Shown here one piece after another: positions 7,591 through 14,503 of a stretch of DNA of 26,475 nt (positions within the stretch are counted from its first letter, which is position 1; each line of letters begins with the position of its first letter). The stretch covers positions 1-26,475 of the forward strand of contig JAGQND010000003.1 of assembly GCA_020428265.1 (NCBI GenBank), read 5' to 3'. Under the pieces are notes generated by a model that made no database searches, was not told where the DNA came from, and saw nothing but the letters and a program-made list of their open reading frames with translations. A program made the position numbers and the translations under genes. The stretch is from Candidatus Saccharimonadota bacterium. Lineage in GTDB: Bacteria; Patescibacteriota; Saccharimonadia; Saccharimonadales; Saccharimonadaceae.

Positions 7591-8873
7591 AGCATACGGT
7601 AGAAGAAGTACGCCTGAAAAATGGCGCACGGGGGCTACTGATAGACGTGCCTGGTGCAACAGTAATGAGCTTTCAGATACAGTTTAGGGCGGGCAATAGG
7701 TATGTGAAAAGTAAGCATATATATGAGACTGCTCACATAATGGAGCATATGGCTTTTGGCGCGAATGATAGGTTTAGAAGTGAACACGAGTTTGAGTCGG
7801 AGTTTACTAAAAACGGTGCGTATCACAATGCTTATACTAGCGACTTGAGTATGGTGTATATAGCTACTTGTGCTGATTTTGAGTGGGATAGAATATTTGA
7901 CTTGCAGCAAGTTTCTATATGCAAGCCGCGGTTTAATAATGTTGAGCTTGAGGCCGAAAAGGGTAATGTGAAAAGTGAGCTAACAGGATACCTGAACGAC
8001 CATAACAGGGTGCTCTGGCCTAAAGTGCAACAACTTTTGGGCGAAGATGTGCTGACTTATAATCAGCGTCTGCGCACTATCTCTAATGTGAGGCTGCAGC
8101 ATATTAAGGAGCATCATGCTCGTACTCACACTGCTGCAAATATGCGTTTTGTGGTGGCGGGTAAGTTGCATGGTCGTAAGAGTGAAATTAAACGCCAGCT
8201 AGAAGAGTGGGATTTGCCTACTGGTGAACGATTTGAGGCTCCTAAAGATGAAATGCATAGTGGGGCGCCTACGCTTATACGCCGTAAGGAAGCTTCGAAT
8301 TTAACTTTTGCGTGGTCTATGATAATGCCGAGGCTTTTAACCGACACCGAGGCCGAAGCCATGGGTGCGCTGGACCACCTGCTAACAGGAACCATGACAT
8401 CTCGTATATATGGCAAGGCTCGCAAGAAAGGCTTGGCATACGGTATGTTTAGTGATACTACTGTAAACTCGCATGATTCTTCTTGGGATTTTGGTGGCCA
8501 GGTAAACTTGGATACCTCGGGAGCGCTAGTAGATATAATAGTGCGTGAGCTTAAGTCGGTGCTGCGAGGTGATGTAACCGAACAGGAGATTGACGCTGCA
8601 AAGTCATACATGCTTGGTCGCTATCAGATGGGCGCACAAACCGTGTCGCAAATCAGTAGCTTTTATACTGGTAGGTACTTCTCTGACGATGTAGTGCGTA
8701 ATTATGATGACTTGCCGAATAGGATTCGCGGAATATCACGCGATTGCATAATAGATACGGCGCGTGAGTTTGTAAGGTATAACACCAATGTTTTTGCCGG
8801 CGTGAGCAGCGGTGAGCGCAAAGAGCTTGTAGAATTAAATAATAAGCTTGCAACATTATTTGAGCAAAATTAG
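7587..8873 (+). CDS. M16-family zinc metallopeptidase
   Basis: A single-unit (428-residue) member of the insulinase/processing-peptidase family. The inverted zinc motif HIMEH is at residues 50-54, in the right context (TAHIMEHMAFGAN). A glutamate-rich helix (VELEAEKGNVKSEL, 119-132) should supply the third zinc ligand. The second M16 half carries LLTGTMTSRIYGKARKKGLAYGMFSD, matching the family's arginine/tyrosine substrate-binding stretch. No signal peptide or membrane segment is seen, so it is cytoplasmic or exported by another route. The ATG overlaps the secA stop by 4 bases, so it is translated from the secA mRNA. Half-size M16 proteins usually pair with a second subunit; no partner is seen nearby, so it may be a homodimer. 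A link to clearing failed preproteins is only inference. Confidence 0.88.
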   Translation: MKHTVEEVRLKNGARGLLIDVPGATVMSFQIQFRAGNRYVKSKHIYETAHIMEHMAFGANDRFRSEHEFESEFTKNGAYHNAYTSDLSMVYIATCADFEWDRIFDLQQVSICKPRFNNVELEAEKGNVKSELTGYLNDHNRVLWPKVQQLLGEDVLTYNQRLRTISNVRLQHIKEHHARTHTAANMRFVVAGKLHGRKSEIKRQLEEWDLPTGERFEAPKDEMHSGAPTLIRRKEASNLTFAWSMIMPRLLTDTEAEAMGALDHLLTGTMTSRIYGKARKKGLAYGMFSDTTVNSHDSSWDFGGQVNLDTSGALVDIIVRELKSVLRGDVTEQEIDAAKSYMLGRYQMGAQTVSQISSFYTGRYFSDDVVRNYDDLPNRIRGISRDCIIDTAREFVRYNTNVFAGVSSGERKELVELNNKLATLFEQN

Positions 8874-8879
8874 TATACT
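8874..8879 (+). promoter_or_regulatory. murD -10 box, leaderless geometry
   Basis: TATACT begins at the base after the M16 stop codon and ends 6 bases before the murD ATG. No Shine-Dalgarno sequence is present. Confidence 0.65.
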
Positions 8880-8885
8880 TGTAAT

Positions 8886-10181
8886 ATGAAGATAGCAATA
8901 CTCGGCTACGGAATAGAAGGCGAAAGTGTATATAAGTATTTTTCGCGCTTGCACCCAGACGCAGAGTTTACTGTGTATGACAATAATAGTCAGACGAAGC
9001 GCCCATTGCCGGATGGCGTGAAGTTTGTGGGTGGTGTGTCGGATTTTGAGGGTGTAGATGCGGACATAGCGATTAAAACACCAGCTATTGCGCCATGGAA
9101 TGTACAAGTGACCGGCGAAACTACATCTGTAACACGTGAATTCCTGAAAAAATGTCCAGCGCCAGTGATAGGCGTGACGGGGTCTAAAGGTAAGGGCACA
9201 ACGTCTAGTTTGATAGAAGCGATACTACGTGCCAGTGGTGTGAAAACATGGCTAGTAGGTAATATAGGCAAGCCAGCATTGGATATATTGAGTGAAATTT
9301 CACCTGATGATGTAGTGGTGTACGAAATGAGTAGTTTTCAGCTATGGGATAGTGATGTGAGCCCGCATGTGGCTGTGGTGCTAGGTATAGAGCCTGAGCA
9401 TCTAGACGTACACCGCGATATAGATGACTATGTAGGTGCTAAAGCGAATATAACAAAGTACCAAAGTGCTGAAGATTTGCTGGTATATAAGAGCGGCAAT
9501 GAGTATGTAGGCCAGATAGTAGCCGAGAGTCATGCCGAAAAACAGACTTATCCAAATGATGAGTCTGCACATGTAAAAGACAGCGGCTTTTACTACGGTG
9601 AACAATTTTTGTGTTCAGTGGAAGAACTAAAGATACCAGGGGTACACAACCAAGAAAACGCCTGTGCGGCTATAGACGCTGCGTGGAATTGGGTGCAAGA
9701 TGGAGCTGTGATTGCCCGTGGCTTGGCGGATTTTGAAGGTCTGCCGCACCGTCTAAAATATGTGCGCACGGTGGGTGATGTGGCATATTATGATGATAGT
9801 ATTGCTACTACGCCGGGTAGTGTAGTAGCTGCACTGAATGCATTTGATGCGCCTAAAGTAGTGATAATCGGTGGCTCTAGTAAGGGCGCTAACTATGTAG
9901 AATTAGCTAGTGCGCTAGCGGCAAAAAAAGATTCGGTGCGAACGGCGATAATTATAGGAGTAGAAGCTCCTAAGATTGAGCAAGCACTAAAAGACGTAGG
10001 GTTTGCGGATTTTGTTAATTTAGGTAGTGAAGTGTCGATGCAGGAGATTGTGAGTGTCGCGCAGGGTAATGCCAATAGCGGTGATATAGTTATATTAAGC
10101 CCAGCTTGCGCCAGTTTTGATATGTTTAAAGATTATCAAGACCGCGGAAATCAATTTATTGCAGCGGTTCAGAATCTGTAG
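8886..10181 (+). CDS. murD: UDP-N-acetylmuramoyl-L-alanine:D-glutamate ligase
   Basis: Adds D-glutamate to UDP-MurNAc-L-Ala in cytoplasmic peptidoglycan synthesis. The 431-residue length is normal. An N-terminal Rossmann domain binds the UDP end (KIAILGYGIEGESVY). The Mur-ligase P-loop is VIGVTGSKGKGTTSS, and the central EPEHLDVHRDIDDYVGAKANI contains the lysine usually carbamylated in this family. The C-terminal domain has LPHRLKYV and YYDDSIATTPGS. In the E. coli enzyme the last motif reads NDSKATN; here Ile stands where that Lys is, a change worth noting. The neighbouring convergent gene makes D-glutamate, the substrate, and overlaps this gene's last 26 bases. Confidence 0.93.
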   Translation: MKIAILGYGIEGESVYKYFSRLHPDAEFTVYDNNSQTKRPLPDGVKFVGGVSDFEGVDADIAIKTPAIAPWNVQVTGETTSVTREFLKKCPAPVIGVTGSKGKGTTSSLIEAILRASGVKTWLVGNIGKPALDILSEISPDDVVVYEMSSFQLWDSDVSPHVAVVLGIEPEHLDVHRDIDDYVGAKANITKYQSAEDLLVYKSGNEYVGQIVAESHAEKQTYPNDESAHVKDSGFYYGEQFLCSVEELKIPGVHNQENACAAIDAAWNWVQDGAVIARGLADFEGLPHRLKYVRTVGDVAYYDDSIATTPGSVVAALNAFDAPKVVIIGGSSKGANYVELASALAAKKDSVRTAIIIGVEAPKIEQALKDVGFADFVNLGSEVSMQEIVSVAQGNANSGDIVILSPACASFDMFKDYQDRGNQFIAAVQNL

Positions 10182-10821
10182 ATAGTAATGAGTCCAGCCT
10201 AGCGCCGATAGCGTCAGATGGCTCTAAGATAGTAACATTTGGTCCTAGAATTGACTGAATATCTTCTTTAATCCAGTGGTAGTGTGTGCAGCCTAGCACG
10301 GCAATGTCGGCGCCTGCGTGCTGGATTTGCTCGACGACTTTGCGTATTTCTTGTTGGTTCATGCCGTTGCGCTCGATTAAACTTGCCCAAGTAGAGCAAT
10401 CCGGCTCTATAACTGTAATATCCGTGGTGTATTCGGCTTTTAGTTGGGCGTAACGAGGGCTAGCTAGGGTGCTTGGGGTAGCGAGTACGGCTATAGTGCC
10501 AGATTTTGTAAGTGCTGCAGCTGGCTTGACCATTGGTTCTATGCCTACAAAGTGTGTGTTGGGGTAGGCAGTGCGTAAATCACCTATAGAATTAGTCGTG
10601 GCTGTATTGCAGGCTATGACTATGGCGTCGCAATTTGCAGCTATAAGCGGCTGTATGGCTGCTTTTGTGAGTGCAGTGACCTCTGACGGAGTACGTGAGC
10701 CGTACGGTACGTGTTCTGGGTCATTTGCAAATATAATTTGAGCTTCGGGGAATAGTACCTCGAGTTTGTTGGCTACAGATTTACCGCCAATTCCAGAATC
10801 AAATACACCGATTTTTACCAT
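10156..10821 (-). CDS. murI: Glutamate racemase
   Basis: Interconverts L- and D-glutamate and supplies D-Glu to MurD, encoded convergently next to it. The 221 residues make it somewhat shorter than the usual 250-280, but the two half-domains are both present. The N terminus IGVFDSGIGGKSV holds the catalytic D8/S9. The two catalytic cysteines are C71 in IACNTATT and C178 in VLGCTHYHWI. HVPYGSRTPSE is the conserved substrate loop. Its last codons overlap the end of murD by 26 bases on the opposite strand. It is transcribed divergently from prfB through a 27-base gap holding a -10 box for each gene, and it starts 6 bases after its own TATACT. Confidence 0.93.
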   Translation of the reverse strand: MVKIGVFDSGIGGKSVANKLEVLFPEAQIIFANDPEHVPYGSRTPSEVTALTKAAIQPLIAANCDAIVIACNTATTNSIGDLRTAYPNTHFVGIEPMVKPAAALTKSGTIAVLATPSTLASPRYAQLKAEYTTDITVIEPDCSTWASLIERNGMNQQEIRKVVEQIQHAGADIAVLGCTHYHWIKEDIQSILGPNVTILEPSDAIGARLDSLLSTDSEPLQ

Positions 10822-10848
10822 ACCACTAGTATACGCTACAATAGAGGT
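10822..10848. promoter_or_regulatory. Compact divergent leaderless promoters, murI/prfB
   Basis: This 27-base gap holds TACAAT on the plus strand (10837-10842) and TATACT on the minus strand (10828-10833). Each ends exactly 6 bases from the start codon it serves. TTTACC at 10814-10819, inside murI, is a 4/6 -35 match for prfB with a 17-bp spacer. Confidence 0.7.
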
Positions 10849-11934
10849 ATGCAGCCACTTGAAAAACGAATACAGAAATTACAGAGCGACGTAGCTAAGG
10901 CTTATAGACAATTAGCGATAGATGCCAAAGACGATGAATTACAGTCGATAAATGCCGAGCTTGCTGTGCCTGAAATATGGAATAATCCAGCTTATGCGCA
11001 AGCAAAAAGCAAGGAGCAATCGGCCTTGGAGGGTATTGTGCAACCCTGGAAAACGCTAGATAGTCAGGTGAATGATATAGCTGAGCTTATGGAAATGGGC
11101 GATGAGACGCTTGTAGGTGAGTTCACGCAGCAGATTGACGCACTTGAAAATGAATTTAACGAGCGCAAGAAAGAATTACTATTTAATGGTAAATTTGATA
11201 GCAAAAATGTAATTTTGCGCATAAGTGCAGGTGTTGGTGGTACTGATGCGCAGGATTTTGCTGAGATGTTAGAGCGTATGTACCTACGCTGGGCAGAAAA
11301 ATCTGGCATGGAAACTACGCAAATAGAGCGGTCTAATGGTGAGGAAGCTGGCTTAAAAACTAGCGTGATAGAAGTGAGTGGACCGTATGCTTATGGCAAG
11401 TTGAAGTCTGAAAATGGTGTGCATAGGCTTGTGCGACTCAGCCCGTTTAATAGTGATAATTTACGTCAGACTAGTTTTGCGCTGGTAGAAATACTGCCAC
11501 AAATTGATACGCCAGATGAAGTGCAAATAAGTGACAAAGACTTGAAAACTGACGTGTACCGGGCCGGTGGGCATGGTGGTCAATCTGTGAATACTACCGA
11601 TAGTGCTGTGCGCATAACTCACATACCGACGAACATTGTGGTAGCCATACAAAACGAGCGTTCGCAGTTGCAAAATAAGGAAATGGCTATGAAAATTTTG
11701 CGCTCTAAACTGGCGCAGCTACAGCTTGAGCAACATGCGGCAAACGTGAGTGAACTACGTGCCGGTGAATCTGCTAACTGGGGGAGCCAGATAAGAAACT
11801 ATGTGCTGCACCCGTATACACTCGTAAAAGACACTCGCACAAAGTATGAAGAAAAAGACCCGAGTGAAGTATTGGACGGCAAGATAGATGGATTTACGAA
11901 TGCTTACCTGGAGTCTCAGCTTAGCGCGGAATAG
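10849..11934 (+). CDS. prfB: Peptide chain release factor 2
   Basis: Recognises UGA and UAA stop codons and triggers peptide release. The 361-residue protein carries the RF2 anticodon-mimic SPF (198-200, in RLVRLSPFNSDNLRQTSF) and the GGQ catalytic loop (GHGGQSVN, 242-248). The RF1 PxT motif is absent, which settles RF2 over RF1. Many bacterial prfB genes have an in-frame UGA after a CUU near codon 25 and need a +1 frameshift. Here the matching region (AYRQLAIDAKDD) is continuous and has no such site, so this autoregulation is absent. Having RF2 supports a standard genetic code. The gene is preceded by TACAAT 6 bases before the ATG. Confidence 0.97.
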   Translation: MQPLEKRIQKLQSDVAKAYRQLAIDAKDDELQSINAELAVPEIWNNPAYAQAKSKEQSALEGIVQPWKTLDSQVNDIAELMEMGDETLVGEFTQQIDALENEFNERKKELLFNGKFDSKNVILRISAGVGGTDAQDFAEMLERMYLRWAEKSGMETTQIERSNGEEAGLKTSVIEVSGPYAYGKLKSENGVHRLVRLSPFNSDNLRQTSFALVEILPQIDTPDEVQISDKDLKTDVYRAGGHGGQSVNTTDSAVRITHIPTNIVVAIQNERSQLQNKEMAMKILRSKLAQLQLEQHAANVSELRAGESANWGSQIRNYVLHPYTLVKDTRTKYEEKDPSEVLDGKIDGFTNAYLESQLSAE

Positions 11935-11949
11935 TCAAAAACTACGAGC

Positions 11950-11958
11950 TGGTATAAT
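11950..11958 (+). promoter_or_regulatory. Extended -10 promoter of the membrane peptidase gene, leaderless geometry
   Basis: TGG then TATAAT (11953-11958), ending 8 bases before the ATG, with no Shine-Dalgarno sequence. The element is near-identical to the serS and hpf promoters. Confidence 0.65.
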
Positions 11959-11966
11959 GGGTATAT

Positions 11967-12743
11967 ATGCAGGAACGAAATTTGGCCTACCCGGCTGTGA
12001 GTGTTTCTAGAGATTACGGAGAATATGTAGACTCGATCGACATAGATGTGTGTGCGATTGCGGATTACTTGCGAGCACGTGGCATATCGGAAGACGAGAT
12101 AGAGAATTTGAATATTCACTTTTCTGGCGAAGAAGTGCGGGTAGGCGTAGATAGGTACCAATTGGCATCTTATGATCATAGCCAAAACTATATATGCATG
12201 AATTCGCTCGAGGAAATACGTAGATCTCACTTGATAAATCATGCGCGTGAGCGCTCGGCAATGGAGAAGTTTTTGAGCCGCTCTATGGTGCATGAGCTGG
12301 AGCATAAAATTGCTCGTTACAATGAAAATCTTAAACAAATAGCCGATGATTATAGCCGAAAAGTTAAGTTGAAAACGTACTTTAATGCGGCTGTACCGCT
12401 AGTCGCTGGGGGTGGTGCGGGTACTGCTGTTTTGTCGATGAATTTTATGAACGAAGCGGCATCTCAAGTGCAGAATGCTGGTGTGATGGTTATGCAACTT
12501 TTTTGTGCGGCGTCTCTGGGTACGGCAGTGTACAAAAAGCTGTCGCAAAAATTTAGAGTGCCGACGCCGCAAGAAGTGTACGATAACGACCCAGAAGAAT
12601 TGTATGTTGAGAGTATTGCAGATAGGTCAGACGAACAATTTGTAACTATAACTACGAAGCCTGTAGTCTGTGTTACAGACGAGAAACTGGCGTTTTTTGC
12701 GGAGGTTATACAGGCAGAGCGTAAGAAGTTGCGCGAAGCATAA
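11967..12743 (+). CDS. Putative membrane-bound M48-like zinc metallopeptidase
   Basis: I do not recognise this 258-residue protein as a named family, but its motifs fit a gluzincin peptidase. HELEH at residues 109-113 matches HExxH. ExxAD follows at 215-219 (VESIADR), the form of the third-ligand helix in M48/HtpX proteases. Between them lie two hydrophobic segments (about 141-160 and 171-187), the same order as in HtpX. Ahead of HExxH, ASYDHSQNYICMN (67-79) looks like the substrate-edge strand common in minigluzincins. There is no N-terminal signal, so the active site is predicted to face the cytoplasm. It stands alone between prfB and ftsE with its own promoter. Membrane-protein quality control is the likely role, by inference; a chance HExxH remains possible. 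Confidence 0.6.
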   Translation: MQERNLAYPAVSVSRDYGEYVDSIDIDVCAIADYLRARGISEDEIENLNIHFSGEEVRVGVDRYQLASYDHSQNYICMNSLEEIRRSHLINHARERSAMEKFLSRSMVHELEHKIARYNENLKQIADDYSRKVKLKTYFNAAVPLVAGGGAGTAVLSMNFMNEAASQVQNAGVMVMQLFCAASLGTAVYKKLSQKFRVPTPQEVYDNDPEELYVESIADRSDEQFVTITTKPVVCVTDEKLAFFAEVIQAERKKLREA

Positions 12744-12760
12744 GAACACCTAGACTAATC

Positions 12761-12785
12761 TATAATACTTATGTTATAGTATTAA
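12761..12785 (+). promoter_or_regulatory. ftsE promoter region with stacked -10-like boxes
   Basis: TATAAT at 12761-12766 and TATAGT at 12775-12780 (preceded by TGT, an extended -10) lie upstream of ftsE; the second ends 10 bases before the ATG. A TAGACT at 12751-12756 is a poor -35 for it. CTATAA/TTATAG at 12760-12779 form a short inverted repeat. Confidence 0.5.
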
Positions 12786-12790
12786 TAGCG

Positions 12791-13474
12791 ATGATATTAC
12801 TAGACCGCGTAACAAAAACATATGGCAAAGATAAAAAGTCGGCGCTTAACCGAGTTAGTTTACACGTAGCTCCAAATGAGTTTGTTATTATCGTTGGTAC
12901 TAGTGGTGCGGGCAAGTCTACCTTGCTGAAATTACTTACGCGTGAAGAAAAGCCAACAAGCGGCAAAATTGTGGTTGGTGGCATAGACTACGATACACTG
13001 CACGATAAATTTATACCTTTACTTCGCCGTAAAATTGGCGTAGTGTTTCAGGATTTTAAGCTACTACCACAGCGTACGGTGTACGAAAATATAGCATTTG
13101 CGCTAGAAATAGCAGGTATGACCAACCATGAGATTAAGAGTACTGTGCCAAAGGTAGTGGAGCTTGTGGGTTTGGTGGGTAAGGAGAACAAGTTCCCACA
13201 CCAATTGTCTGGTGGTGAGCGCCAGCGTGTGGCTATAGCGCGTGCTGTGGTGCGTCAGCCTAAAATCCTGATAGCCGACGAGCCAACTGGTAACCTAGAC
13301 CCTAAGCATAGCTGGGACATAGTACGCCTGCTAGAGAAGATAAATAAATACGGTACTACAGTGTTACTAACTACTCACAATGCCGAAATAGTAAACAAGC
13401 TCAAGAGGCGAGTTATAACTATAGAGCACGGTAAAGTAGTGTCCGACCAAGCACAGGGGAGCTACAGGCAATAA
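12791..13474 (+). CDS. ftsE: Cell-division ATP-binding protein FtsE
   Basis: ATPase half of FtsEX, which works as a mechanical switch at the division site and not as a transporter. The 227-residue protein has Walker A GTSGAGKST (36-44), Q-loop VFQDFKLLP (Q87), signature LSGGERQR (139-146), Walker B ILIADEPTGNLD (159-170) and switch His196 in TTHNAE. The motif VFQDFKLLPQRTVYENIAFALE is distinctive for FtsE. ftsX starts one base after its stop, so they form one operon. The two CHAP hydrolase genes downstream are the probable enzymes that FtsEX turns on. Confidence 0.95.
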   Translation: MILLDRVTKTYGKDKKSALNRVSLHVAPNEFVIIVGTSGAGKSTLLKLLTREEKPTSGKIVVGGIDYDTLHDKFIPLLRRKIGVVFQDFKLLPQRTVYENIAFALEIAGMTNHEIKSTVPKVVELVGLVGKENKFPHQLSGGERQRVAIARAVVRQPKILIADEPTGNLDPKHSWDIVRLLEKINKYGTTVLLTTHNAEIVNKLKRRVITIEHGKVVSDQAQGSYRQ

Positions 13475-13475
13475 T

Positions 13476-14453
13476 ATGGCACGCATGGTAGAACCAAAAG
13501 CATTGATGCAAGGCAAGCGCAAGCGTCGCAAAGCGTTGACTATGTGGCGCATGAGTCGCTACGGTATGAGTAATTTTACTCGTAATATGTGGCTGACGGT
13601 GGCGGCAACTGCTGTTATGACTATTACACTACTCATAATTTTCATCACGCTGGTAGCTAGACAGGTATTAGTTGATACTGTAGATACTATAAAAAGCCGC
13701 GTAGATATGTCGGTATACGTAAAAACCGATACTCCTGGCGAGCAGGCTAGTTTGATTCGCGAAAGGCTAGAAAAACTTCCTGGCGTAAATAGTGTTAGGT
13801 ATATTGCACCAGGCGAAGCGCGTGATGATTTTGCCAAAGATAACAGTGATGACATGCAGACCCTAGATGCCCTAAATGAAGCTGTAAATAAATTCCCTGG
13901 AACTTTTAGGGTAAATATTGCAGATATTAACGACCCATCTCAGCTAGATAATTTTGTGAAAACTGATGCTTTGTATAAAAAATACGCTGACCCAGACCGT
14001 AAACCTTCGTTTAGTGGCCAGCGACGCACGGCAATACAGAATATAGGCAAAGTGATAGAATTTGCTCAAAATGCCGGCTTAGTTGCAAGTGTCGTATTTA
14101 TAGCTATATCTTCACTGGTGATATTTAACACTATACGTATGGCGATATTTAACCGTAGGGAAGAAATAGAGATGATGAAACTTATAGGTGCCGATAAGAG
14201 CTTTATACGTGGGCCTTTTGTAGTGGAGGCTGTGATATACGGCCTAATTGCAGCCATAATAGCTACTGGCGTGGGCGTGGGCGGACTATACGCTATGCAC
14301 GACAAGCTTGCTGACTATCAGATAGCTATAGATGGCACCATACATCTTGTAACAGTATATATATGGTTGGTTCTACCGGCTATGATGGTCGCTGGCGCGC
14401 TAATAGGCGTGGTGTCATCGCTACTTGCAACGCGCAAATATCTAAAAATCTAG
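13476..14453 (+). CDS. ftsX: Cell-division membrane protein FtsX
   Basis: Membrane half of FtsEX, 325 residues. A basic cytoplasmic N terminus (MQGKRKRRKALTMWRM) precedes helix 1 (about 38-62). The extracellular loop at about 63-200 carries the FtsX fold (DMSVYVKTDTPGEQ, LEKLPGVNSVRYI, KFPGTFRVNI), the part that binds and activates peptidoglycan hydrolases in characterised systems. Three more helices follow at about 203-225, 250-272 and 292-318. NRREEIEMMKLIGADKSFIRGPFVVEA is the conserved FtsE-contact region. It starts one base after the ftsE stop. The secreted coiled-coil CHAP genes immediately downstream match the PcsB arrangement of streptococci. Confidence 0.95.
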   Translation: MARMVEPKALMQGKRKRRKALTMWRMSRYGMSNFTRNMWLTVAATAVMTITLLIIFITLVARQVLVDTVDTIKSRVDMSVYVKTDTPGEQASLIRERLEKLPGVNSVRYIAPGEARDDFAKDNSDDMQTLDALNEAVNKFPGTFRVNIADINDPSQLDNFVKTDALYKKYADPDRKPSFSGQRRTAIQNIGKVIEFAQNAGLVASVVFIAISSLVIFNTIRMAIFNRREEIEMMKLIGADKSFIRGPFVVEAVIYGLIAAIIATGVGVGGLYAMHDKLADYQIAIDGTIHLVTVYIWLVLPAMMVAGALIGVVSSLLATRKYLKI

Positions 14454-14456
14454 GCT

Positions 14457-14498
14457 AAAGTGCTTGACCTTATAGCATAAGCGCTTTAATATGGAGGT
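14457..14498 (+). promoter_or_regulatory. Promoter, inverted repeat and ribosome site before the first CHAP gene
   Basis: TTGACC (14464-14469) and TAATAT (14487-14492) are separated by 17 bases, a fair sigma-70 promoter. A 9-bp inverted repeat with one G.T pair (AAAGTGCTT 14457-14465 / AAGCGCTTT 14479-14487) brackets the spacer and could be an operator. TGGAGGT (14492-14498), 5 bases before the ATG, is a good Shine-Dalgarno sequence but would be transcribed only on read-through from ftsEX. Confidence 0.5.
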
Positions 14499-14503
14499 AG
14501 ACT

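Noticed and set aside
8126..8611. 161-codon minus-strand open frame within the M16 gene
   Set aside because: An antisense shadow of conserved M16 sequence with no promoter or ribosome site.
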